Notes: a model not told the origin generated them from the sequence alone. DNA of 14,643 nucleotides from CAZEDK01 sp964511025 (GCA_964511025.1 CAZEDK010000038.1:1-14643), one strand, 5' to 3'. Shown: positions 1-8,350, numbered from the stretch's first letter. Program-made: numbers and translations.

Positions 1-57
1 TCATTTTCCCCTCATTACTCTTAAATACCGAAATCCATTTTGTTTTTAGTATATATC

Positions 58-125
58 AAAAAAGATTATTGAGTTGCATAGAGGTGCAATTTGGGTTGAT
101 CATTCCACTTTGGGTGGTGCTCAAT
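58..125 (-). terminator. Structured terminator-like region behind the response regulator
   Basis: Read on the minus strand just after the receiver gene, this stretch can fold with an outer 6-bp stem (ATTGAG at 68-73 with CTCAAT at 120-125). It encloses two small hairpins: TTGCA/TGCAA at 74-78 and 85-89, and CCAC/GTGG at 105-108 and 114-117. A run of six A on the plus strand (58-63) becomes a U tract just after the outer stem on the minus strand, as in an intrinsic terminator. The branched shape is unusual and the stems are short, so it could also be the 3' part of a small RNA. The rest of 1-153 shows no gene. Confidence 0.4.
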
Positions 126-153
126 TTTGTATAAGACTTAAAAAATCAATTAA

Positions 154-513
154 TCACATAGCTTCAAGGAACGCAACTAATTTACTGGGCGGATAATCTA
201 TTTTTAATAAATATTTATCAATCTGTTCGTTTGTCCCTTCTTGTTCAAGTTGAAATTGATCGTAATTTGATAATACGATTAATTTTGATTTTGGTAAAAT
301 TTGCCTGAGTTTTGGAGCTATATCCAGACCGGATTTTTCTCTGCCTTTTATAGCTTGATCTATCAATATAATGTCTGCTGCGAAATTTTTTGCAACTTCT
401 TCGGTCTCTTCTGCGGTTTTTGTCCAAACTGTTTCATAGCCTGACATCTCAAGTCTTTTCTTGTAAATTTTGCCAAGTGCTTCTTCGTCTTCGAGTAAGA
501 GAATTTTTTTCAT
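154..513 (-). CDS. Stand-alone receiver-domain response regulator
   Basis: A 119-residue protein consisting of one CheY-like receiver domain with no output domain. Visible landmarks are the acidic cluster E8-D9-E10 after the first beta strand, the phospho-acceptor D52 in IILIDQ, the switch residue S82 in LIVLSN, and the conserved lysine K104 in YLLKID. It should be phosphorylated on D52 by a histidine kinase or phosphorelay and signal by protein contact in the cytoplasm. The partner kinase is not in the window. The LLKIDYPPSKL end resembles single-domain receivers I associate with candidate-phyla bacteria. The gene ends in TGA, and reading through it meets two more TGA codons within about 30 codons and no recognisable domain, so TGA acts as a stop here. 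It is divergent from the glycosyltransferase gene. No Shine-Dalgarno sequence precedes the ATG. Confidence 0.9.
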   Translation of the reverse strand: MKKILLLEDEEALGKIYKKRLEMSGYETVWTKTAEETEEVAKNFAADIILIDQAIKGREKSGLDIAPKLRQILPKSKLIVLSNYDQFQLEQEGTNEQIDKYLLKIDYPPSKLVAFLEAM

Positions 514-700
514 TTTGAAAATTATCTAAGCTCAAAATATGCCAATTTTGCTAATCATTCAATATTTATATCTTGAAAATTTATTATATTCCAGTCCTGT
601 CAATCTTTTTGTGGATAATGGTCTTTTGTAGAATATATTGATATTTGAGAGGTTTCTGAGCTAGACTAGCCACGGAAATTAGACTAATTTTTTGTGATAA
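514..700. promoter_or_regulatory. Divergent intergenic region between receiver and glycosyltransferase genes
   Basis: This 187-nt AT-rich spacer must hold promoters for both flanking genes. On the minus strand a TTGAAT / 17 nt / TATTTT arrangement is possible upstream of the receiver gene, but both boxes are weak. On the plus strand no convincing -35/-10 pair was found. GCTAG-A-CTAGC at 660-670 is a perfect 5-1-5 inverted repeat about 30 nt before the glycosyltransferase start and could be a regulator site. Everything here is low confidence. Confidence 0.3.
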
Positions 701-1891
701 ATGTTTTTTCTGATATACACACTTGTTTTTCTTAGCTTGTTAATTTTTTTCTTAGTCCATTTGGACAAAAAGAAAAGAAGGATAGGTGATGTGAATTTGC
801 CAATTTCTTTCATAATTCCTTGTTATAATGATGCTGAGACGGTGACTGAAACAATACAAAGCATATATAGTTCATGTAAAAATCAATTTGAATTAATTGT
901 TGTCAATGATAAAAGCACTGATAATAGTTTTGAAATTTTAGAAAATTTGAAAGAAAAATATAGTTTTAAACTATTTAATAATAAAATAAATTTAGGTAAA
1001 TCAAGTTCCTTGAACAGCGTATCAAGTTATGCAAAGTATGAGACCTTGATCTTTGTAGATGCGGATGTGATCGTAACTGATGCAAATATTAAAGATGTTA
1101 TTTTGAGGTTGAGTTCGAATCAATTAGTAGCGGCCGTTAGTTGTCCATATAAACCAAAAAACAAAGGATTTTTAGCTTTTATGCAAGGCATTGAGTACAA
1201 TATGACAGCATACATAAAAGGTTCTTATAATGTTATTTCAACTTTTGCGATGTGGGGAGGATTTTTGGCAGTCAAAAAAGAAGCTTTTTGTAAGGCAGCT
1301 AAGTTTTCTATAAATGCCATCTCCGAAGATGTCGATTTGGCATATAAGCTAAACAAACTTGGTTACAAAGTAGAGCAAAGTTTTGTAAAAGTTTTTACTT
1401 ATGTGCCTGATACTTTGAAAGGCCTTATTAAGCAAAAAATAAGATGGACTTCCGGCGCTATACAGGCAAATTTTCGTTATCCTATGATCTGGATGAAAAA
1501 CCCGATTCATTTATTGTTTTTGACTGTTTATTTGTATCTGACTTTCTTTTTTATTTATTCGTTATTAAAAAATATAATCTTTTTGGATAACGTGTTTGGA
1601 TTTTTTGATTATATTCGTAGTGTTATGCAATTATCGATTGCTATCAAATTAATGTGGTTTATTTATGGCGATCTTGTAATCAAGAGTTTATCTTTAAAAA
1701 TCATATTTAGTCTCTTTATGATTCCTTATGCATTTTCAAGCGTGTCATCTGTTTCGCATATTTTCAAAATTCTACTCGTAATACCATTTTCAATGGCGTA
1801 TATGCCTATTTATTTATTTATATCTGTATTTGGTCTAATTATAGCAATTTATAAATCATTTAATTACAAAAAAGAAATGAGGGCTTGGTAG
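701..1891 (+). CDS. Membrane-bound processive family 2 glycosyltransferase
   Basis: A 396-residue membrane glycosyltransferase of the cellulose/hyaluronan/poly-GlcNAc synthase type. An N-terminal membrane segment (about 2-19) precedes a GT-A domain carrying the full motif set: IIPCYND (about 38-44), D70 in VVNDKSTD, the metal-binding DAD at 120-122, SED at 208-210 with D210 as likely base, and QKIRW at 245-249, the QxxRW signature of processive enzymes. Four or so hydrophobic segments follow (about 268-385). The expected activity is repeated transfer of a sugar from a nucleotide donor to a growing polysaccharide at the inner face of the membrane, possibly coupled to export. The sugar cannot be read from the sequence. 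It overlaps the next gene by 7 nt, suggesting co-expression with a wall-active protein. No Shine-Dalgarno sequence is seen at the ATG. A non-processive lipid glycosyltransferase is less likely given QxxRW. Confidence 0.88.
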   Translation: MFFLIYTLVFLSLLIFFLVHLDKKKRRIGDVNLPISFIIPCYNDAETVTETIQSIYSSCKNQFELIVVNDKSTDNSFEILENLKEKYSFKLFNNKINLGKSSSLNSVSSYAKYETLIFVDADVIVTDANIKDVILRLSSNQLVAAVSCPYKPKNKGFLAFMQGIEYNMTAYIKGSYNVISTFAMWGGFLAVKKEAFCKAAKFSINAISEDVDLAYKLNKLGYKVEQSFVKVFTYVPDTLKGLIKQKIRWTSGAIQANFRYPMIWMKNPIHLLFLTVYLYLTFFFIYSLLKNIIFLDNVFGFFDYIRSVMQLSIAIKLMWFIYGDLVIKSLSLKIIFSLFMIPYAFSSVSSVSHIFKILLVIPFSMAYMPIYLFISVFGLIIAIYKSFNYKKEMRAW

Positions 1892-4800
1892 CTGAAATAG
1901 TTGTGTGCTATAATGAAAAGATATATAAATTATTGAATATTTTGAATCCCTCTATCTTTAATCATCGTTGTGTTTTTGAAAAAAGCGCTGAATCATCGTG
2001 GTTAAAATGTGAAGGCGAGCCTGAAGCACAAACATGTGAGGATAGTAATTATGCAAAAGAGGTCATGATAAAATTAAAAGGACTGGCTGCTGAAATTGGA
2101 AAAAATTTCCCAAAGAAAGCTGAGTTTAATTTGGCAGAATATACTATTTCTCCAGGTGACAGTATTTCAAAAAAGTTAAGAGAATTAGGACCTTTCCAAG
2201 GAAAGGCTAACAAGAAATTGTGGTTATATAGTTTGGCGTATGTGAATGAATATTTGCCAGAAGGAGTGAGTATGAATTGGGTCAAACCTGGAGATAAAAT
2301 GAAGGTTGAAAATGGAGTTCTTACTTTGACAAGAGATGATAGCGCACTTTTTAGTCTTAATTTGCTTCCATGGAGTGCAGTGGCATCATCATCCTTATCA
2401 GAATCATTACCTCCTGTTGTTGTTTCTGTACAAGATAAAGTTCCGCCACCATCACCGGTTGTGCAAGTAGTTCAGCCAAAAGAGCCTCCAGTATTAAAGA
2501 CCAAGTTAGAGCCAGCAGTGGCGAAAACAGAAGACTTGAAAGAAGCTCCTTCATTGCCAAGAGCGATGAGTGATTTGATTGCAGTTAAAGGATTTCAATA
2601 TACTTATAATCGTTTATCTGATACTAGTGGTTTTTTGATAATAACAAAAAATGGTATAAATGTTTTGAATATTAAATATAGTAAAAATACTAAAAAATAT
2701 CATATTTATGATGTGTATACATCTAAGGTGGAAGTTGCAAAAAAATATGAAAACTTAGATTGTAGTGTTACTGATGTAGCAAAAATTTTGGATGATTTAA
2801 ATCTAGTTTTAGAATCTATTGAGGATAGAACTATAGATGAATTAGCGGAGGATATCGTTCGTCGTAAATTATTGATTGATTGGGATAGGGATGATGTTTT
2901 TGATATAAATCAAAATACTGATATTTATATAAATACAATTGATAATAATATTCCAGATGAAAGCGTTTTTGAAGTCAGTGGTGATAGTGATCAAGGATTT
3001 ATTGTAACTTTCGTAAATGATGACTTGAGTTATTCAATTAAAATAAGATTCGGTTTCGATACAGTTGAACAATTTGTTGATTTCTTGAATAGCAGAAAAG
3101 ATGATATTAAAGCTAAGGTAGAGGGAAACACTGGAGCTGTTAAACCTGTAGTCCCACAAGTATTACCAGAAAGACCACCTCCAACTCCAACTCCACCTCC
3201 AACTCCAACTCCAACTCCAACTCCAACTCCAACTCCAACTCCAACTCCACCTCCAACTCCAACTCCAACTCCAACTCCAACAGCAAATATAGAAGTTCAA
3301 AAACCAGACCCGTTATTGCCAAAAGAAATCATGAATTTATTGCCAACAGGATTTACTGCAAGATTCACAGAAATGAGTACAAATAGCACACCTCACCCGT
3401 TATTCCTTATAAACAATGGCAATGTAGATGTTTTGAAAATAGGTTATGATCCTGATGATTCTGGATCTGACAAATATTTTATATTTGATGTTAAAAGTTT
3501 TGGCGCAAAAGTGGCGGAAAAACATCTAAATAAAAAAGATGATACGGCTAATTGGATTGATATTATAAAAATAAAAAAAGTTTTAGAAGACCTTAATGCG
3601 TATCTTGAATTTACAGCACTTTCTCCAGATTTGCAGGCAGCCGTTTTGAAAGCTGTAGATAAAACAGAAGACCAGAATAAAGAAAATCCGGTGAAGCCAG
3701 TGGATATAAATAGTGTAATATTTTTGGATGGTGACGTTACTTTTACCGCAAATGACATAAGTTTTCTTAAGAAAATTAAACGATTAGGATTAAGTTTGGG
3801 TAATGTTAATTTGGATGTTTTAAAAGATAATTTCTCAAATAATCTTACACACTTATATGCTGGCAAGGCTTTATCAATACCAACGCAGTTATCAAGTGTA
3901 GAGGTCTTACAGGCAACTGCTTTTGTAGATTTATCTAAGTTTCCAAATTTAAAATCTGTTTGGGTAAAGGATACAAAAGGAGAAGGAATGCAGCAAGAAA
4001 TATCAGCATCTATGAGAAATAATTTTATTTATGTTGATGGGAAGCTGAGTAAAATTGAATCCTTTAATAAATATAAAGATTCCATTATTGCTAGAATATT
4101 TGATCATTTAATAATGCATAATGAACAAAACCTTGAACAAATGATGTCATTTGCTTCTATATATGAAGAAGGGAAAATTAAATTAGAATTGCCTATCAAA
4201 AATGGAAATAAGCCAACACAAATAGATATAACTAAGGTGTTTGCAGATCTTAATATAACAATAAGTCAGCAAAATAAAAATGCAGTTTTGGTGTTTTTGT
4301 TAAATAGGTGGAAAAAGGATTTTGTGAAAAAAGGACATGTTGATAGAGAAGCATTAATTGTTCCTATATCAGATGATGAAAAAAACAATGCACAAAAGCC
4401 AACAAAGCCAGCAGCTCAAAAAGAACAAGTGCCAGATGTCGTAGAAACAAAGACTATTGCTGAACAATTACAGTTTTTCAAACAACGTGAAATTGATAGA
4501 GAAAAACAAATACGTGGATCAGGCATAAAGATTGATCCAGTGAAAGTTTTTGGTGACTTTTTAAGTGGCACATCAGGATATGAGTTGAGAAATTATAAAT
4601 ATATAGGAGGTTATAGTGTTGGATTTGAGGTGTGGAAAAATGGCCAAACCAATTTAAGTATAGGTTACAATGTGATGACGTATCAATATTTTATCGAGCC
4701 AAGTGTTTTATATTCTCGAAATTTTCCTTCTGTTAAATTTAGACATCGAGTTAATAAACAGGATATAAAACAAATGATACAAAATTTAGATAGAATTGGA

Positions 4801-5892
4801 TCTGGTGAAGACATGAAACCGTCATTAACCATCGATCAATATAAACAAAAATTAACAACTTTAAAAAATAAGCCATGGAGAGATTTGGAGATGATAAGCA
4901 CTGCAACATCAATTGATCCTTCTTGTAAGACGAATTTGGATCAATTTTTGGAATCTTTTAATGAAAATCCAACAGAAAGAGCTTATTTTTACAGCTTATT
5001 AGGAGAATTAGATGAAAGTAAAAGAACTATTAAAAAAGAGATCCTTGATGTTCTTGAAGAATATGCAACGCCTCCATCAAATCGTAAAAAGAAAGAAAAT
5101 ACTGATTATTCAGTCAAATTTGATACAGCTCAAGCGAGAGCAAATTTCAATCAATATAAGACAGAGTATCAAAAAGTGAAAGGACAAGTTGCTCCGGAAT
5201 TAGTGTATAGCATTATTACAGAAGAAAGCGATTTTAGTTCAAGAGACTTAACAGACAATCCTTTTATAGTGTTGTTGTTGCAAGTTATCGCTTTGCCAGA
5301 AATAGATTCAAATCTAACAGGAGAAGCGCGCGAAAAAGAGCAAGAAAGAATTGAATTCAAACGTGAAAAAGCCAGAGAAAACTTGAAAGGACTTATCCAG
5401 TTAGGAATGGCAACAACGCCACGACCTTCATTAACTGATTTTGATAGAAAATCGAATGCGCATGGAGCCATTGGTTTATGTCAAATTATGCCGAAAGACT
5501 GGAGTTTAATTAAAAGACAGGCTAATTTGAATAGTTTGAATGATCCTAAGAATAATATATTCACAGTTGCGAATGTTTTACATCAAAAAGATTTGCAAAG
5601 AACCAAGACTGAAGAAGCTGCTAGTATAGCAACTACGGAAACTTTAAAAAATATAAAATGGGATTTGTTAGAGAATTTTGGAATAATTGTTGGAGAATTT
5701 AAGGGTTTTAAAGGCACCTCAACGAAATCATTTAAAGATTTTTTAAAAACAAAAGAAAAAACAAAAGATCCTAAATTGCAACAAATCCAATATATTTACG
5801 ACTTAATGCAGGAAATTTTCAAATATAATAGATCCGAACGATATTGCTTACGGGTATTAGATGGAATGTGTAAGGCTCATAAGGTTTTGTAA
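1885..5892 (+). CDS. Giant modular LysM / repeat / lytic transglycosylase-like protein
   Basis: A protein of up to 1335 residues, not a known named gene. Modules in order: LysM-like segment (about 85-148: YTISPGDSISKKL ... VKPGDKMKVENG), Pro-rich linker (about 173-226), alpha/beta module A (228-315), a related degenerate copy (355-415), Pro-Thr linker (431-466), module B (482-578), a leucine-rich-repeat-like stretch (609-692), Pro/Lys linker (about 845-860), module C (887-972), and a lytic-transglycosylase-like domain (about 1100-1260). In the last, E1114-S1115 in ITEES resembles the catalytic ES pair, GAIGLCQIMP (1194-1203) the GxxGLxQ motif and NDPKNN (from 1219) the family's third motif. 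About 78 residues separate ES from GAIGL, far more than usual. The likely role is binding and cleaving peptidoglycan, but no signal peptide is seen. The start is uncertain: the TTG at 1885 is the first possible one, overlapping the glycosyltransferase, and ATG 2065 is an alternative. An intact LysM needs a start before about 2130. Confidence 0.75.
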   Translation: MVAEIVVCYNEKIYKLLNILNPSIFNHRCVFEKSAESSWLKCEGEPEAQTCEDSNYAKEVMIKLKGLAAEIGKNFPKKAEFNLAEYTISPGDSISKKLRELGPFQGKANKKLWLYSLAYVNEYLPEGVSMNWVKPGDKMKVENGVLTLTRDDSALFSLNLLPWSAVASSSLSESLPPVVVSVQDKVPPPSPVVQVVQPKEPPVLKTKLEPAVAKTEDLKEAPSLPRAMSDLIAVKGFQYTYNRLSDTSGFLIITKNGINVLNIKYSKNTKKYHIYDVYTSKVEVAKKYENLDCSVTDVAKILDDLNLVLESIEDRTIDELAEDIVRRKLLIDWDRDDVFDINQNTDIYINTIDNNIPDESVFEVSGDSDQGFIVTFVNDDLSYSIKIRFGFDTVEQFVDFLNSRKDDIKAKVEGNTGAVKPVVPQVLPERPPPTPTPPPTPTPTPTPTPTPTPTPPPTPTPTPTPTANIEVQKPDPLLPKEIMNLLPTGFTARFTEMSTNSTPHPLFLINNGNVDVLKIGYDPDDSGSDKYFIFDVKSFGAKVAEKHLNKKDDTANWIDIIKIKKVLEDLNAYLEFTALSPDLQAAVLKAVDKTEDQNKENPVKPVDINSVIFLDGDVTFTANDISFLKKIKRLGLSLGNVNLDVLKDNFSNNLTHLYAGKALSIPTQLSSVEVLQATAFVDLSKFPNLKSVWVKDTKGEGMQQEISASMRNNFIYVDGKLSKIESFNKYKDSIIARIFDHLIMHNEQNLEQMMSFASIYEEGKIKLELPIKNGNKPTQIDITKVFADLNITISQQNKNAVLVFLLNRWKKDFVKKGHVDREALIVPISDDEKNNAQKPTKPAAQKEQVPDVVETKTIAEQLQFFKQREIDREKQIRGSGIKIDPVKVFGDFLSGTSGYELRNYKYIGGYSVGFEVWKNGQTNLSIGYNVMTYQYFIEPSVLYSRNFPSVKFRHRVNKQDIKQMIQNLDRIGSGEDMKPSLTIDQYKQKLTTLKNKPWRDLEMISTATSIDPSCKTNLDQFLESFNENPTERAYFYSLLGELDESKRTIKKEILDVLEEYATPPSNRKKKENTDYSVKFDTAQARANFNQYKTEYQKVKGQVAPELVYSIITEESDFSSRDLTDNPFIVLLLQVIALPEIDSNLTGEAREKEQERIEFKREKARENLKGLIQLGMATTPRPSLTDFDRKSNAHGAIGLCQIMPKDWSLIKRQANLNSLNDPKNNIFTVANVLHQKDLQRTKTEEAASIATTETLKNIKWDLLENFGIIVGEFKGFKGTSTKSFKDFLKTKEKTKDPKLQQIQYIYDLMQEIFKYNRSERYCLRVLDGMCKAHKVL
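3175..3282 (+). repeat. 18-copy hexamer minisatellite encoding a Pro-Thr linker
   Basis: Eighteen tandem hexamers, mostly CCAACT with three CCACCT variants and a final CCAACA, lie in frame inside the giant gene and encode alternating Pro-Thr with three Pro-Pro variants. The unit is a multiple of three, so slippage would change linker length without breaking the frame. The linker separates the N-terminal LysM-like half from the remaining modules, as extended PT linkers do in extracellular enzymes. Confidence 0.95.
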
Positions 5893-5933
5893 AGTGTATT
5901 GTTTAAATATTTTTTTTCTGTTTAAATTTTTGT

Positions 5934-7580
5934 ATGAAAAAAATAAAAATATACGATACAAGTCTTCGCGATGGAGCTCAATGCAGTGATGTGCATTTTT
6001 CTGTTGATGATAAATTAATGATTTATGACAGACTTTGTGATTTTGGGATAGATTATATCGAAGGTGGTTGGCCCGGAGCTAATCCAAAAGATGAGGAGTT
6101 TTTTGAGAAAGTTTATAAAAGTAAGCAATTAGCCAGTAGTATTTGCAAAAGTAAGCTTGTTTGTTTTGGGTCTACAAGAAGAATTGGAATGAAAGCTCAG
6201 GATGATGCTTTGCTCAAAAATTTAATCAAATCTAAAGCGGATTGTTGTACTATTTTTGGTAAAGCTTGGGATTTGCATGTCAATGATGCTTTGAAAATAT
6301 CGCTTCAAGAAAATCTTGATATGATTTTTGATTCTATTAAGTTTTTAAAAAAACATTTTGAAGAAGTTTTTTTTGATGCTGAGCATTTTTTTGATGGATA
6401 TAAGGCAAATCCCGAATATGCATTGAAAGCCTTGGAAGTGGCAAGTACTGCTGGAGCTGATTGTCTTGTGCTTTGTGATACAAATGGAGGGACGCTTCCT
6501 TTTGAAATTGGAAAGATATTAGATGAATTGAAACAATCTGTTAAGTCAGATCTTGGTTTGCATCTTCACAATGATAGCGATACGGCAGTTGCGAGTTGTT
6601 TACTTGGAGCAGAAAAAGGAGTTAAGCAAATTCAAGGCACAATAAATGGAATTGGTGAAAGGTGTGGCAATGCTGATTTGGTAGCAATCGTTGCAAATCT
6701 TGAATTGAAAATGGGCTATCAAATTTTACCAAAAGGAAAACTTAAAAAACTTAAAGAAGTATCAAATTTTGTATCTGAAATCGCAAATATAGGGACTTTC
6801 AAAAGAAGACCTTATGTTGGCAGTAATTCTTTTGCTCATAAAGGTGGAATGCATGTTAGCGCTGTACAAAAAAATAGTTCAACATATGAACACATAGATC
6901 CATTTTTGGTTGGTAATATTAGAAAAATTCTTGTGTCTGATCAAGCTGGAAAAAGTAACGTTTTAGAAAAAGCTGAAGCTTTTGGAGTTAAGCTAAATAA
7001 AAAAGATCCTAAGCTTGCTAAGATTCTTGAGCAGTTGAAAATTTTAGAATATCAAGGATACGCTTTTGAAGATGCTGAAGCTTCTTTTGAAATTTTGATA
7101 AAAAAGCTTACAGGTAAATATAAGCCCTTTTTTGAACTTTTGAGTTTTAACGTTACAGATTCAATTGATCCAAGTGATAAGAAACCTAAAAGTGAAGCGA
7201 CGATCAGGATAAGAATAGAGAATAGAGAATGGAGAATGGAGAATGGAAAAACAAAAGTACCAAGTACTAAGTACCAAGTACAATTTCTTGAAGAGCATAC
7301 TGCCGCGCTTGGATCTGGACCGGTTAATGCGTTGGATAATGCTTTGCGAAAAGCTTTGGCTAGATTCTATCCTGAATTGAACAACGTCAAACTTTTGGAT
7401 TATAAGGTTAGAGTCTTGCCAGTAAAAAATATTGAAGCCACTGATTCAGTTGTTAGAGTGTGGATTGAAAGTGGTGATAATAAGGAAAAATGGTCAACAG
7501 TTGGAGTTTCACAAAATATTATTCATGCTTCATGGGAAGCTCTAAAAGACAGCTTGGAATATTATTTGATCAAATTCTAA
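5934..7580 (+). CDS. cimA: (R)-citramalate synthase
   Basis: Condenses pyruvate and acetyl-CoA to (R)-citramalate, the first step of the threonine-independent route to isoleucine. The 548 residues show the DRE-TIM catalytic domain: YDTSLRDGAQ with R12-D13, the citramalate-synthase signature DYIEGGWPGANPKDEEFF, metal-binding H210 and H212 in LHLHND, and NGIGERCGN. A C-terminal regulatory domain (about 400-548) includes EEHTAALGSGPVNALDNALRKAL and ends in VGVSQNIIHASWEALKDS. GGWPG separates it from LeuA and homocitrate synthase. LeuC and LeuD encoded nearby can process citramalate further. It follows the giant gene after 41 nt and converges on the dehydrogenase gene with a 4-nt overlap of the stop codons. 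About 24 residues (427-450) are translated from heptamer repeats inserted in a loop between two strands of the regulatory domain; the frame is kept. No Shine-Dalgarno sequence is visible. Confidence 0.93.
   Translation: MKKIKIYDTSLRDGAQCSDVHFSVDDKLMIYDRLCDFGIDYIEGGWPGANPKDEEFFEKVYKSKQLASSICKSKLVCFGSTRRIGMKAQDDALLKNLIKSKADCCTIFGKAWDLHVNDALKISLQENLDMIFDSIKFLKKHFEEVFFDAEHFFDGYKANPEYALKALEVASTAGADCLVLCDTNGGTLPFEIGKILDELKQSVKSDLGLHLHNDSDTAVASCLLGAEKGVKQIQGTINGIGERCGNADLVAIVANLELKMGYQILPKGKLKKLKEVSNFVSEIANIGTFKRRPYVGSNSFAHKGGMHVSAVQKNSSTYEHIDPFLVGNIRKILVSDQAGKSNVLEKAEAFGVKLNKKDPKLAKILEQLKILEYQGYAFEDAEASFEILIKKLTGKYKPFFELLSFNVTDSIDPSDKKPKSEATIRIRIENREWRMENGKTKVPSTKYQVQFLEEHTAALGSGPVNALDNALRKALARFYPELNNVKLLDYKVRVLPVKNIEATDSVVRVWIESGDNKEKWSTVGVSQNIIHASWEALKDSLEYYLIKF
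7212..7246 (+). repeat. Heptamer array 1 in cimA (AGAATRG x5)
   Basis: Five tandem heptamers, two AGAATAG followed by three AGAATGG, inside the cimA coding region. They encode part of the odd stretch ENREWRMENG in the regulatory domain. The bases look unlike the surrounding coding DNA, and the family normally has only a short turn here. Eight nucleotides later a second, different heptamer family begins. Confidence 0.9.
7255..7282 (+). repeat. Heptamer array 2 in cimA (AAGTACN x4)
   Basis: Four tandem heptamers (AAGTACC, AAGTACT, AAGTACC, AAGTACA) in the cimA coding region. They encode STKYQV, the same peptide TKYQV that the related array encodes in leuD. This is the same repeat family as at 9784-9835 and 10218-10260. 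It is translated in a frame that avoids the TAA formed by TAC-TAA in another frame. Confidence 0.92.
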
Positions 7581-8329
7581 ACATTCGCTCCTCTTCCGCC
7601 ATCTAATATCAACACTTGTCCTGTTATATTTTTGGATTTTTCTGAGACCAGGAAGAGTGTTGCCTGTGCTACATCTTCAGCTTCGTTGAATTGCTTAAGA
7701 GGTATGAGCTTCATTTTTTGTTTTACTATTTTTGGGTTTTTCATGAATGACATGAAGTCTGTCCATGTGTAGCTTGGTGCTACTACATTTACTCGTATAT
7801 GTGGGGCTACTATCAATGCTAGTGATTTGCTGAAATGTATCATTCCGGCTTTGCTGATTGCATATTCGAAACTATTTTTTCGTGGATAAATCCCTGCGAC
7901 CGATGCTATATTTATAATATTTCCACTTTTTTGTTTGAGCATGAGTTTAGCGACGAATTGCGAGCAGAAATATGTGCTTTTGAGGTTTGTATTTATGATA
8001 TTATCCCAGATTGCTTCTGTTGATTGCCAGAAAGAATTTTCAGGGTAATGACCGGAATTATTTACAAGAATATCGATTTTCCCAAAAGTTTTTTGCACTT
8101 CATTTACCATTTTCTTGATTTCATTAACTTTCGTTATATCAGCTTCAAATATGATTACTTTTCTTTTGTATTTTTTCTTGATTTCAGCCACAAGATCGTC
8201 TTCTTCTTTATCGTGAATATGACAATGCAACGCAATATCAGCTCCTTCTTTTGCAAAAAGCAGTGCAATGGCACGTCCAATGCCTCGTGAAGCACCAGTT
8301 ATCAGAGCGACTTTATTTGTGATGTCCAT
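7577..8329 (-). CDS. Short-chain dehydrogenase/reductase (FabG-like)
   Basis: A 250-residue classical SDR with a Rossmann fold. TGASRGIG (11-18) binds the NAD(P) cofactor, D64 lies in FEADIT, and NNSG at 90-93 replaces the more usual NNAG. The catalytic tetrad is N115, S143, Y156 and K160 (YAISK). The C-terminus ITGQVLILDGG is typical of the FabG/3-oxoacyl-ACP reductase and glucose-dehydrogenase-like group. The R15 side chain after the Gly motif favours NADPH. The substrate cannot be decided: fatty-acid 3-oxoacyl-ACP reduction is possible, but no fatty-acid genes are nearby. It converges on cimA, sharing 4 nt at the stops, and is divergent from the RHH/PIN pair. A TATAAT box sits about 22 nt before the ATG, and no Shine-Dalgarno sequence is seen. 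Confidence 0.88.
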   Translation of the reverse strand: MDITNKVALITGASRGIGRAIALLFAKEGADIALHCHIHDKEEDDLVAEIKKKYKRKVIIFEADITKVNEIKKMVNEVQKTFGKIDILVNNSGHYPENSFWQSTEAIWDNIINTNLKSTYFCSQFVAKLMLKQKSGNIINIASVAGIYPRKNSFEYAISKAGMIHFSKSLALIVAPHIRVNVVAPSYTWTDFMSFMKNPKIVKQKMKLIPLKQFNEAEDVAQATLFLVSEKSKNITGQVLILDGGRGANV

Positions 8330-8350
8330 GTACTGTGAAATAAGCTAATC

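Noticed and set aside
3140..3322. Minus-strand open frame rich in Leu-Glu
   Set aside because: It is only the reverse of the Pro-Thr hexamer repeat in the giant gene.
3444..3866. 140-codon minus-strand open frame opposite the giant gene
   Set aside because: No recognisable motif and fully inside a coding frame with better composition. It is treated as antisense shadow.
5893..5933. Terminator between the giant gene and cimA
   Set aside because: There are T runs and two GTTTAAAT copies, but no stable GC-containing stem, so a terminator cannot be supported.
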